Source of the DNA: Gonocerus acuteangulatus
Taxonomy: Eukaryota; Arthropoda; Insecta; Hemiptera; Coreidae
NCBI GenBank assembly: GCA_946811695.1
Contig: OX328132.1
Location: 129,924,208-129,988,207, forward strand
Direction of reading: 5' to 3'
DNA: 64,000 nt
The notes under the pieces are model-generated. The model did no database searches. It was not told the DNA's origin and was given only the letters and a program-made list of their open reading frames with translations. Positions 54,441 to 64,000 of this stretch are shown here, in pieces (positions within the stretch are counted from its first letter, which is position 1; the number at the start of each line of letters is the position of its first letter). The position numbers were made by a program, and so were the translations under genes.

Positions 54441-54857
54441 AAAAAAAAAAAGAAAAAAAAATGCATTGAAATCGGTTAAGATGTAGAGACTGTAGACCTT
54501 TTGGAAACATAACATATAGTTTGGCGCCATTTTGCGTCGTCGATCCGAAATCGGTCTAGAAACAAACAAGTTTGAGCGGCCGAGAATCGGTAGACATCGG
54601 ATCGGATCGGATCACGTCGGGTCGGGACCAATGTAGGCACCTCCATTGAGATGCATGTGTTTGTTTTTCTTCCGACAGTCGGTGGCTATCGGATCGGATC
54701 GGGACCAATGTAGGTGCCCCTAAGATAGGAAAAAGGAAAGAATGTGTAAATGCCCTTGTTTTAACTTTAAAACGAGTACCGTTAAAGACATAGTTCTGTA
54801 TCTGTAGGCTGGGAAGACTTAATGAACGAAATATCTAGTAGACGAAATCCGAAAGGC
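54441..54857. repeat. GATCGG-rich dispersed repeat and flank
   Basis: At 54590-54715, ATCGGATCGGATCGGATC, GGGACCAATGTAGG and a second copy of the same order (TCGGATCGGATCGGGACC) make an imperfect duplicate. An inverted relative lies at 47395-47450. The class is unknown; the remainder is unassigned. Confidence 0.5.
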
Positions 54858-55133
54858 GGTAGGTGAAGTCTGATTGAAGCACGGTTCTACCAAGTAGGTG
54901 AAGTCTGAAGCACGGTTCTACCAAGTAGGTGAAGTCTGAAGCACGGTTCTACCAAGTAGGTGAAGTCTGAAGCACGGTTCTACCAAGTAGGTGAAGTCTG
55001 CAGCACGGTTCTACCAAGTAGGTGAAGTCTGAAGCACGGTTCTACCAAGTAGGTGAAGTCTGAAGCACGGTTCTACCAAGTAGGTGAAGTCTGAAGCACG
55101 GTTCTACCAAGTAGGTGAAGTCTGAAGCACCTA
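54858..55133. repeat. 31-bp tandem array, about nine units
   Basis: The unit is AGTAGGTGAAGTCTGAAGCA plus CGGTTCTACCA. Spacing is 31 bp after a longer first unit. Confidence 0.96.
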
Positions 55134-56030
55134 CTAACAATTAACATAATTTCACTCAACAAATGCCGCGTCAGTGAATAAATATATATTCATCTTTATC
55201 CACTATTTCCTTCAAATGCAGTCTTTTTCAATCCAATATGGTTCTAATTGTGTTCCTTCCCTGAGAACATATAGAAGTAGAGCGTGAACAGTGTCTCGGA
55301 GACAGGTATCAGCCTACATTTCTTAGGGCCCCCCCCCCCCCCATTCACCTCAGCATAGGCAAATAGGAACCAAATTTTTGCGAAATGAGATCACAAGATA
55401 AGTTCACTTTTTCTCATTTTGGCTCAATAGTGACTTAAACATTTTAAACTTGGTCAAAATTTTTATGTTTTTGTGCTCTTTGGGCTCAGTTATTGTTGCT
55501 CTTCAACTTTTAGGGAGGGGGGAATCAAAAGAACTGATGTATCAAAGCTGTAACTCGTTAAAAGTGGGCTCACCACAGTTTTTTCACAATACTGGAAAAC
55601 CTTGTTGTTTTTTTGGCTAGTGCTTGTGGTATTTCTATCTGTCAGAATTTAGACGTGAACCTTTTATGACATTATTCCGTGCCACATCAACTTAGGGAAT
55701 CCGTTTTTTTTTTTCAGTTCATGATGTCAGAATTATCATTCAATATTAATTTATTATTCTCGCAGACTATAGGTTTTACTTATATTGTGCGTTTAATTAT
55801 GCATATAGCCAGCTTAGCCATGCGTATTATTGATAATACAACAAATTTTGGAATCGCCTTTTCTCAGAAATGATTAATGTTATGAAAAAAGTGTAACGAC
55901 AGGTTTTGTAGATAATTGCATAATCTACAATTTCTGTCTGATATGTTTTTATCACAAATTTAACCGTTTCACTGAAATATCCCAAAACCCTTTTCTTTTT
56001 TTTGCGAACTTTGTCCTTGAATAAAATTGT
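55134..56030. other. No recognisable feature
   Basis: AT-rich with one C homopolymer (55330-55342). No supported gene. Confidence 0.5.
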
Positions 56031-56411
56031 TGTTTTTTTTTTTTTAATTATTATAATGGCGTGTCAACCCTTAAGGTCCCTAACGCCATTCCTGTGTGTG
56101 GTAATTTTCATTATAATTCTGTAATAAGTATCAACATGTATACATTACGATTAAATTGCTATCAATAATATTTCTATTTGCAGATTTTATTAATTCAAAC
56201 GAAAAACGAGAAATGCTCAATTGCTTGTAAAACAAAAAAACAAAAATAAAATAAATACAAAAATAAATAAAACAGAATGGAAAATAATAAAACATAATAA
56301 TAAAAGAATAATAATAAAAATCAAATGAAAAAAGAATAATGTTAATAAAATAATATATAAAAATTATACATAAATAAAACAAACAAACGAGCATTTCGGT
56401 TCTTTATGTTC

Positions 56412-56650
56412 TGTCTAGATTTTGTCCATCAATTTGGCGGCCTTTAAAAAGTCAAAGAGTCGCTCGACTTGGTTGGTATGATCACCTAGAATTTCATCTA
56501 AGGAGTCAGACAGTTGGTGTTGCTCTTTCAGTTGCTCATAGGCCCGGCAATTAGTCAAGATGTGCTTCACAGTGAGCAGCACATTGCATGCGCAGTAAAT
56601 TGGTGGAGGGTCCTTTGACTTGAGGAAGGAATGCGTGAGGTATGTATGCC
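56412..56650 (-). pseudogene. LINE ORF2 C-terminus with zinc motif
   Basis: The minus strand reads RIRIGHTYLTHSFLKSKDPP, then YCACNVLLTVKHILTNCRAY, a C-x-C...H-x4-C knuckle, ending RLFDFLKAAKLMDKI. The frame is offset from the upstream segment near 56650, so a frameshift separates them. Confidence 0.8.
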
Positions 56651-57142
56651 CTATTCTAATTCGGTCAAGACTACTTCTTTTCTACTTGTATCGTTTCTGG
56701 ATGTTTTCCAAGGCTTAACACTTCCTTTTATCTCTCGGAGCTTGTTATCTCTCATTTCGTGCCAGACAGTTTCCCATCTCATCCATATAGAGTCTTTTCC
56801 ATGAGCTATTAGATCATTTTTCGGAACTTTATGAAATGGAATGCCTTCTCTAATTGCTTTCCTTGCCAAGGTGTCGACCTTCTCGTTTTGATTTATTCCA
56901 CAATGTCCGGGAATCCATATAAAAGTCACCCTCTGTTTCTGCTGATTTGATTCATATATTCTTTTAAATATATTTACTATCACAGGATGAGTTGAATATG
57001 GATCGCCTATAGCAAGGAGAGCAGAACGAGAATCTGTAAATATCTTTAAATCGGATTTCGTTGGACAATTGATGTTCAGGGCTTCATCAATTGCTAGTAG
57101 CTCAGCTGTATAGTTACTGCAGATCGCCGGGAGAGCGAACAT
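56651..57142 (-). pseudogene. LINE RNase H domain, distal part
   Basis: From 57142: SNYTAELLAIDEALNINCP (second acidic residue), DLKIFTDSRSALLAIGDP (third), FIWIPGHCGINQNEKVDTLA (last Asp in VDTLA). The catalytic residues look intact. A linker (WHEMRDNKLREIKGSVKPW) follows. Confidence 0.88.
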
Positions 57143-57548
57143 ACAGGATCCTGATGAGCTAAGTACAGCAGCACCAACTCCATTGCTAGTAGCTCAGCTG
57201 TATAGTTACTGCAGATCGCCGGGAGAGCGAACATACAGGATCCTGATGAGCTAAGTACAGCAGCACCAACTCCATTGCTAGTAGCTCAGCTGTATAGTTA
57301 CTGCAGATCGCCGGGAGAGCGAACATACAGGATCCTGATGTGCTAAGTACAGCAGCACCAACTCCATTGCTAGTAGCTCAGCTGTATAGTTACTGCAGAT
57401 CGCCGGGAGAGCGAACATACAGGATCCTGATGAGCTAAGTACAGCAGCACCAACTCCATTGCTAGTAGCTCAGCTGTATAGTTACTGCAGATCGCCGGGA
57501 GAGCGAACATACAGGATCCTGATGTGCTAAGTACTGCAGCACCAACTC
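57088..57548. repeat. 92-bp tandem array inside RNase H coding, five units
   Basis: TTGCTAGTAGCTCAGCTGTA recurs at 92-bp spacing (57088, then about 57180, 57272, 57364 and 57456). The unit covers GCAAVLSxSGSCMFALPAIC and SNYTAELLA coding. As 92 is not a multiple of three, each added copy shifts the frame and separates TDGSK from the rest of RNase H. Confidence 0.96.
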
Positions 57549-58044
57549 CATTGCTGTCTTTGGAGCCATCCGTGTAAATTTCGTGTCCTGGAAAAAGCAT
57601 GCTTTTTAATTTCCTATATTCTGTGACAAATATGTAAGGATCTGTATTCTTTTTAATATATTTCGTGAGGTTTAAATTGATGATAGGATGTGGTAATGTC
57701 CAGGGTTCTACGGATGATATGGAATTATGATATATAACTGGTATTGTTACATTATAGCCAGATAATAAGTTTTGGATTCTTGTCGGATAAGATTTTTGTG
57801 TGAGGCGGTTCCTAGGATTTCTATTGAGATAAGAATTTAGGGGGTGGTGTCGTGAGGCTCTAATTGTGAAAAAGTAGCTTAGCATCAGCTGGTTCCTCCT
57901 GTACTGTAATGGGAGTTCTCCTGCTTCTACATAGAGACTGGATATAGGGCTCGATCGGAAAGCTCCGGTTGCAAGTCTAAGTCCGCTGTGATGAACAGTA
58001 TCTAGCATCTTTAGTGTTCTATTGGAAGCTGAATCATAGGACAT
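57370..58044 (-). pseudogene. LINE RT C-terminal region and start of RNase H
   Basis: The 224-codon frame starts MSYDSASNRTLKMLDTVHHS, GLRLATGAFRSSPISSLYVE, the conserved post-RT segment, and reaches EIYTDGSKDSNGVGAAVL. Upstream (58045-58150) SSTSWGADRSCILLFYKSFI extends it past one stop. The frame ends inside the 92-bp array. Confidence 0.88.
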
Positions 58045-58229
58045 GCAACCCTAGTCCAATTTTGCTCTAATAAATGATTTATAAAATAGTAGTATGCAAC
58101 TACGATCAGCGCCCCAAGAAGTAGAACTTAAGCATTTGAGTAGGTCTAAACTTCTTAATAAAATTGTTTGCACTCATGAGATCGATGGGAATTTTTACCA
58201 ATTTCATTAAAATAATGTCCCTAAAGTTC

Positions 58230-58466
58230 ATGAAATTTTTATCTGTCTAGGAACTTACGCAAGGATATCCATATTTTTCTAACCTATAAAAAGTGTTACT
58301 GGAAGCCTACAAACGAAAATCCGTAACCGCACGCAACGCGAACTTGTTCCTTTAAACAGTGTTCTGGTCGGCGGATTCTGTTGACCTTTCCAATTAGACG
58401 AAAGATTATTGTACCAAATTTCATACAAATCGGGCCATTTTTGAGCTACGGAGGGAAAAAACAGGG

Positions 58467-58510
<44 letters not shown>

Positions 58511-58572
58511 TCACACAATAATTTGAACCATTGTTATTTTCGTGATCTATTGGTTCTGAAACGTGAAATTTT
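58230..58572 (+). mobile_element. Helitron-like copy, diverged
   Basis: The block TGACCTTTCCAATTAGACGA, ACCAAATTTCATACAAATCG precedes a TA core (58468-58507) and TTTGAACCATTGTTATTTTCG. The 3' hairpin end is replaced by the 159-bp array at 58574. Confidence 0.6.
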
Positions 58573-58573
58573 T

Positions 58574-59752
58574 TAGATATTCCTACTTTCCTCATTAGCC
58601 CTATTATTGTCGAGCTATTATCGCCTTTCAGCTCTTGGTTGTATCATTCCTTTTGCTGGTGAACACTACATTTCTCTATATGGTTCTGCTTTGATTGAGT
58701 GAGCATTGTCTTCAAGGAACTGATTTGGTCCCTAGATATTCCTACTTTCCTCATTAGCCCTATTATTGTCGAGCTATTATCGCCTTTCAGCTCTTGGTTG
58801 TATCATTCCTTTTGCTGGTGAACACTACATTTCTCTGTATGGCTCTCCTTTGATTGAGTGAGCATTGTCTTCAAGGAACTGATTTGGTCCCTAGATATTC
58901 CTACTTTCCTCATTAGCCCTATTATTGTCGAGCTATTATCGCCTTTCAGCTCTTGGTTGTATCATTCCTTTTGCTGGTGAACACTCCATTTCTCTGTATG
59001 GCTCTCCTTTGATTGAGTGAGCATTGTCTTCAAGGAACTGATTTGGTCCCTAGATATTCCTACTTTCCTCATTAGCCCTATTATTGTCGAGCTATTATCG
59101 CCTTTCAGCTGTTGGTTGTAATCATTCCTTTTGCTGGTGAACACTACATTTCTCTTTATGGTTCTGCTTTGATTGAGTGAGCATTGTCTTCAAGGAACTG
59201 ATTTGGTCCCTAGATATTCCTACTTTCCTCATTAGCCCTATTATTGTCGAGCTATTATCGCCTTTCAGCTCTTGGTAGTAATCATTCCTTTTGCTGGTGA
59301 ACACTACATTTCTCTGTATGGTTCTGCTTTGATTGAGTGAGCATTGTCTTCAAGGAACTGATTTGGTCCCTAGATATTCCTACTTTCCTCATTAGCCCTA
59401 TTATTGTCGAGCTATTATCGCCTTTGAGCTCTTGGTTGTATCATTCCTTTTGCTGGTGAACACTACATTTCTCTGTATGGTTCTGCTTTGATCGAGTGAG
59501 CATTGTCTTCAAGGAACTGATTTGGTCCCTAGATATTCCTACTTTCCTCATTAGCCCTATTATTGTCGAGCTATTATCGCCTTTCAGCTCTTGGTTGTAT
59601 CATTCCTTTTGCTGGTGAACACTACATTTCTCTGTATGGTTCTGCTTTGATTGAGTGAGCATTGTCTTCAAGGAACTGATTTGGTCCCTAGATATTCCTG
59701 CTTTCCTCATTAGCCCTATTATTGTCGAGCTATTATCGCGTTTCAGCTCCTG
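58574..59752. repeat. 159/160-bp tandem array, about 7.4 units
   Basis: TAGATATTCCTACTTTCCTC starts units at 58574, 58733, 58892, 59051, 59211, 59371, 59530 and 59689. Most units are 159 bp. Units with an extra A in GTAATCATTCC are 160 bp and carry 60-codon minus-strand frames (LKGDNSSTIIGLMRKVGISR, DQISSLKTMLTQSKQNHKEK) that look like coiled-coil protein. The array may derive from a coding segment, but no unit chain stays open. Confidence 0.95.
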
Positions 59753-60300
59753 TGCTAGTTTTCACTTTAATTGTGAGTTTACGTGCTTATGGGCTCAACC
59801 AGAAAAAATGTATCCCACAAATTTCAGGAATAATATCTCCCACAATGTATTTTCAGAGAGTAAAAAAATTGTATGAAATACCGTCAATTAGGCCTAATAC
59901 TGTCCGCCATTGCCTCATCTAAGTAGATCCCATGTCTTTTTCTCAACGTAAAAGAGCCGAGTTTCAGCGCAAGTTTCACTCATAATTTTGTTCGAATTTT
60001 GAGTTTGTTGAGGGTTGATCGGTTCAGCGAACCGAACTAACCTGACGAGAGGGCGCTCGATGGCCCATACTCTTCTGCTGGATTAATTTCAGGCGAAAGA
60101 GGGCTAGATTTATCCCACCTCACGCCACAAACAGTGAAATGGACATTTTTAACCTCCTTCAAGTTGATGAGTGAATTCTAACGAGCAGATGGATGGTAAA
60201 ATATTATAAAACGCAATATTTATTGTATATTAAATGAAGTTTTCATTGTATATCCTTTAAGTGAGAAAACATAGCCTCGAACATTGCATGTTTACTTATT
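59753..60300. other. No recognisable feature
   Basis: No supported gene or repeat. Confidence 0.5.
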
Positions 60301-60319
60301 TTTTTGATAAAACTGCCTA

Positions 60320-60415
60320 TGTCATTTTTAGCGTGTTTCCTTCGTCCCGTCTTAGAAAGGGAACCCGCGTATAAGGTGAAATTTATGATTCAATCCGGAT
60401 ATGCCGCTGATGAAT
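60320..60415 (-). mobile_element. Helitron-like 3' terminus, decayed
   Basis: TTAGCGTGTTTCC, GGGAACCCGCGTATAAGG and GATTCAATCCGGATATGCCG are a reversed, diverged copy of the hairpin terminus and adjacent block. Confidence 0.6.
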
Positions 60416-60422
60416 GTCCACT

Positions 60423-60800
60423 ATACAGGGTGTATTGCAAGTTAATGACAATACTCCAGGGGGTGAAAATAGATATAAAAATTAGTTTAGTGCCACCAGC
60501 CACGCATTTCTATATCACTCCGTTCCTGACATATGCCCTTCTAAAGGTTCTGTAGAAAAAACCCGTGATTTTTGTAGTACAACTCCAATTTTATCTACTT
60601 TTACAAATTTTATTTCAACGATTCATTACATTTTTGAAATCAGCATTAAATTTGCTTTGCGGCTAATGCACATTCGATGTTCAGAAGTAAAAGGTAGAAA
60701 TTAATAAAAGCCTGTGGTAAACGACAACTTTTCTAAAATTGCTACTCTTCCAAAAAATAACCCCTGCAGACTGGAGAATCTCACCGGATTACAACCCGAT
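60423..60800 (+). mobile_element. Unclassified DNA-type repeat, single-unit copy
   Basis: It starts TACAGGGTGTATTGCAAGTT and matches 30385-31569 plus 32514-32610 in order. Only one copy of the TCACTCCGTTCCTGACATAT segment is present. It serves as the unexpanded reference for the 58/59-bp array. Confidence 0.75.
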
Positions 60801-61139
60801 CTCGTTCTATACGTTTCATTTAGAGGAGATTGGATAGGTAGTTGAAGAATATAGTCAAGTTGAGTGTATGTTAAGAATAATGTACCTTTCCCGTTTGGAA
60901 TAAATTGTGAGGAATATGAGAAAGGAGAGGATGGGATGTATAGCTCGTGCTACGTGTTCGCTTTAATATTTCATATTTATTTATTAAGAGTTTCGCAACT
61001 TTTGGCGACTTGCTCTTTAACATACATCAAGATATTACAAAATACTTTTTTCACATTGTGTATATAACAAGTCAGTACATTTTATGAGTATAGCTAGTAC
61101 ATTAGTGAGCTAATTAATAATAACAATACGGTTATACGG
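60801..61139. other. No recognisable feature
   Basis: Nothing supported was seen. Confidence 0.5.
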
Positions 61140-61340
61140 TATATTTCACAATAACAATACGGTATTGACAACCGGCGGGCATGCCCCGTGGCCTGATAGA
61201 CACATTCATGACAACAGGGAAGTATGTCCCGTGCCCTGATAGCCACTATGGTGACAACTGGCGGGCATGCCCCGTGGCCTGATAGCCACTTTCGTGACAA
61301 CAGGGAAGCAAGTCACGTGGCCAAATTCGTGACAAGGCCA
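61140..61340. repeat. 43-bp tandem array, four to five units
   Basis: GACAACCGGCGGGCATGCCC and GACAACAGGGAAGTATGTCC subtypes alternate. Anchors at 61167, 61210, 61253 and 61296 are spaced 43 bp, giving an 86-bp dimer. Confidence 0.92.
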
Positions 61341-62040
61341 TTTGTTCGCTTGGGGACTAAAAGCCACGGCTGTTACAGCTTTAGGCGATATCTAGGGGTA
61401 AGCAAGCCCTAGTCACTGTTGTATCCGGTGGAGTTAAAAAAAAAAATGACTTTTAAACCATTGGTTGCGGGTTTCCGTCTGCTATCCGATACCTTTGCAT
61501 AGGGTGAAAACATGATGGTGTGGCGAGGCTAGAATATAACGGAGAGGGTTAAAAATAATGCATGTAGTTACACGCGCAAAAACATACTCGAGCGAGGAGT
61601 AGCGCTGGTGGCCTCGCCGACCCTCTACCCTCATCCTAGCAATCTATCTTATTTCCAGCAGAATCGTGTGCCCTAGTGTGTGTTTTTTTATTCCATACCT
61701 TCTGGAAAACCAGCTTACTAGTAAAAATAAGGTTTTATTTTGCGAATGTTTTAATCTAGCTAATTTAACTATATGAATACTTTTAAAGCTCTAATAAATA
61801 CATTTGTTTCCTTTAGATTTATAATAAGTGAATGAACTTCCTCCCATCTGGTATGAAAATCCCCAAAACGAAGACCTCCTTTACTGCCATCTTTGGTACT
61901 TTGGTGTAGCTTAACGACCAGTCAAAAAATAAAAAAATACTTCATAAATAAATCACAGAAATACTCTAGGGAACAAAATAACAAGAATTTGCTACAAATA
62001 AAAAGCTGAGATTTTGACTTTTTGCACCATGATTGTTGAA
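61341..62040. other. No recognisable feature
   Basis: Nothing supported was seen. A short A tract is at 61437-61446. Confidence 0.5.
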
Positions 62041-62044
62041 AACG

Positions 62045-62118
62045 GACCACTGTGCACCAGATGGACTCGACCCATCTCCCGCATGAGAATCTAAGGCGTT
62101 GGACCACGAGGAGTCCCA
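62045..62118 (-). mobile_element. SINE-A head fragment (tRNA-like)
   Basis: The minus strand reads GGGACTCCTCGTGGTCCAAC, GCCTTAGATTCTCATGCGGG and GGGTCGAGTCCATC. The A- and B-box layout matches the SINE-A head; body and tail are absent. Confidence 0.65.
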
Positions 62119-62250
62119 AACTACATAAACGAACGATCAAACGAAGAAAGGCTGACTCACGAGTTCTGCCACAAACAAAACTTCAAAATACATAATATGT
62201 ACATATATAACTGAAACTAATAAACAGTATAAACTCATATCCAGTTCCCA

Positions 62251-63193
62251 AGGACTACCTGTTCGACAGGGCAAGGACTACCTGCTCGACAGGGCAAGGA
62301 CTACCTGCTCGACAGGGCAAGGACTACCTGCTCGACAGGGCAAGGACTACCTGCTCGACAGGGCAAGGACTACCTGCTCGACAGGGCGAGGACTACCTAC
62401 TCGACAGGGCAAGGACTACCTGCTCGACAGGGCAAGGACTACCTGCTCGACAGGGCAAGGACTACCTGCTCGACAGGGCGAGGACTACCTGCTCGACAGG
62501 GCAAGGACTACCTGCTCAACAGGGCAAGGACTACCTGCTCGACAGGGCAAGAACTGTCTGCTCGACAGGGCGAGGACTACCTGCTCGACAGGGCGAGGAC
62601 TACCTGCTCGACAGGGCGAGGACTACCTGCTCGACAGGGCGAGGACTACCTGCTCGACAGGGAAGGACTACCTGCTCGACAGGGCAAGGACTACCTGCTC
62701 GACAGGGCAAGGACTACCTGCTCGACAGGGCGAGGACTACCTGCTCGACAGGGCGAGGACTACCTGCTCGACAGGGCAAGGACTACCTGCTCTACAGGGC
62801 AAGGACTACCTGCTCGACAGGGCAAGGACTACCTGCTCGACAGGGCAAGGACTACCTGCTCGACAGGGCAAGGACTACCTGCTCGACAGGGCGAGGACAA
62901 CCTGCTCGACAGGGCGAGGACTACCTGCTCGACAGGGCAAGGACTACCTGCTCGACAGGGCAAGGACTACCTGCTCGACAGGGCAAGGACTACCTGCTCG
63001 ACAGGGCAAGGACTACCTGCTCGACAGGGCAAGGACTACCTGCTCGACAGGGCAAGGACTACCTGCTCGACAGGGAAGGACTACCTGCTCGACAGGGCAA
63101 GGACTACCTGCTCGACAGGGCGAGGACTACCTGCTCAACAGGGCGAGGACTACCTGCTCGACAGGGAAGGACTACCTGCTCGACAGGGCAAGG
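62251..63193. repeat. 23-bp minisatellite, about 41 units
   Basis: The unit is AAGGACTACCTGCTCGACAG plus GGC. Variation is mainly GCAAGG versus GCGAGG, with a few one-base shortened units. The array is uniform and GC-rich. Confidence 0.97.
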
Positions 63194-63898
63194 ACACACC
63201 AAGACACTAACACTTTACTTCCACGACCCTTCACACATAGTACAGACAAACAAATTACGCTTTATGATGTAAAAAACTTACTTAAGCTGAGTATAAATAC
63301 TATGATATTAGAAAGCAGACTGAGTACTACCTCAAGAATGGCTTGATGAACGCACACCCACATTACTCGCTCCGATCCCAGTGACGACGGCTTCCACCAA
63401 CAGACATGACAACAGTTTATGATTCCTAATCAAATAGCATCTTCCCAATGAATAGTTTCATATGTTATATGTAAAAAGTATGTTTGCTTGGGTGAAATTT
63501 CTTTTAAAATCAAGATTTTTGTATTAGCTGAAGGAAGGCTGGGAATTTCGGATTCCAACAAACTCTTCAACATTTCACTTCGGTTTCACTAATCACAAAC
63601 AAAGAAAACAGTTTTTTTCTCTGTTTACAGGCTAGTCAAGCTGATAAACGTATTTTACTGCCACACAAATTTAACAAACCTAATTTTGAAACAACTGTAA
63701 CAACATTTTCCCTTAAAAATATTCCACTTCAAACAAAAACTAAACTACAATTACTATAAGAAAATAGAGAGAGACAGCTTTGCCTCCTGACCGAGAGATA
63801 CTGACTTATCCTCTCTCTTATCTACTACATCCTCTAATCCTTAACTACTTATCTCATTCTCAGCTTTACTACTTCTCTTTTAAATAAATACTTATAAA
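63194..63898. promoter_or_regulatory. Possible 5' region of the downstream ORF
   Basis: No repeat match was found. The 120 bases before the ATG are pyrimidine-rich (CTCTCTCTTATCTACTAC) and could be an untranslated leader, with a TATAAATAC at 63291. No promoter can be proved. Confidence 0.25.
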
Positions 63899-64000
63899 AT
63901 GGATAACGATTTTCAAAGCAAACCAGGCCCATCACTAGACGATGTTTTCAAAATGTTAGCTCTGATTCACAAGGACATAAAAAAGAGCAGCGAGGAGGCT
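63899..64000 (+). CDS. N-terminus of an unidentified ORF, open at window edge
   Basis: ATG at 63899 opens 34 codons to the window end: MDNDFQSKPGPSLDDVFKML then ALIHKDIKKSSEEA. The 3' part looks amphipathic, as at the start of a coiled coil. I do not recognise it. Given its surroundings, ORF1 or gag of a retroelement is one option and a host gene another. An in-frame stop (TAA, 63881-63883) lies upstream, so this ATG is the first available start. Confidence 0.45.
   Translation, partial: MDNDFQSKPGPSLDDVFKMLALIHKDIKKSSEEA

Larger units (their letters stand above)
56031..58150 (-). mobile_element. LINE remnant, I/Jockey-type with RNase H, second family
   Basis: The T tract at 56031-56045 is the poly-A of a minus-strand LINE. 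The tail (ATGGCGTGTCAACCCTTAAG, CTAACGCCATTCC) is shared with the insertion at 51281. Coding runs from the end of RT through RNase H to a zinc knuckle, as in the 7729-10164 LINE but with clearly different residues. It is 5'-truncated near 58150 and damaged by a 92-bp tandem expansion inside RNase H. Confidence 0.87.

Noticed and set aside
62251..63193. Telomeric or subtelomeric repeat
   Set aside because: The 23-bp unit does not resemble TTAGG-type telomeric repeats, and unique sequence follows.

Overview
This window is repeat-dense, AT-rich metazoan DNA with no complete host gene. I suggest an arthropod, probably an insect. The reasons are LINE remnants with RNase H or restriction-enzyme-like endonuclease domains, Penelope-like elements, tRNA-derived SINEs, a Helitron-like family with a (TA)n core, and a decayed copy of an unnamed protein family that I associate with arthropod genomes. 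Nothing looks prokaryotic: no operons, no CRISPR array, no intact long gene. The only open frame that might start a real protein is the 34-codon one running off the right end at 63899.

Layout. 1-5.2 kb: the end of a Helitron-like copy, then a 3.2 kb foldback element (1763-4986) inserted with a TA duplication into a 71-bp tandem array. 5.2-10.7 kb: a 124-bp repeat block, a 490-bp hairpin, inverted copies of an unclassified repeat (called K here), and a 5'-truncated LINE (7729-10164) that itself carries a SINE. 10.7-13.0 kb: a 53-bp satellite of about 44 units. 14.6-16.3 kb: a pogo-like DNA element. 16.7-18.4 kb: a GC-rich 81-bp satellite. 19.6-26.4 kb: Helitron-like copies, a hAT-like MITE with a perfect 8-bp duplication, and a 93-bp array inside a hairpin. 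26.5-38.3 kb: several 45-59-bp arrays, SINEs, and Penelope-like foldbacks carrying hammerhead ribozyme motifs. 38.2-54.4 kb: Helitron-like copies interrupted by an R2-like LINE remnant, SINEs and a Penelope-like palindrome. 54.5-64 kb: a second RNase H LINE with an internal 92-bp expansion, 159-bp and 23-bp arrays, and the start of an unidentified ORF.

How the parts relate. The window is a layered record of insertions. Several can be ordered by target-site duplications: SINE in LINE in repeat K; Penelope-like element in an R2-like LINE; Penelope-like element in a tandemly expanded transposon; SINE in Helitron-like copies; foldback element in a satellite. Over twenty tandem arrays occur in 64 kb. 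Some are clearly internal expansions of transposon or coding sequence.

The most interesting signal is a set of hammerhead ribozyme cores: CTGANGA, a stem II hairpin, then GAAACGTC or GAAATATT. They lie in Penelope-like foldbacks at 30.2, 31.7, 31.9, 32.1, 32.4, 38.1 and 53.5 kb. The last lies just downstream of a recognisable Penelope C-terminal coding segment. Hammerheads in Penelope-like elements are already described; the inverted pairs, double hairpins and an 88-bp mini-element are the less familiar part. Calls here come from reading the sequence and from memory of protein families; no search was run.
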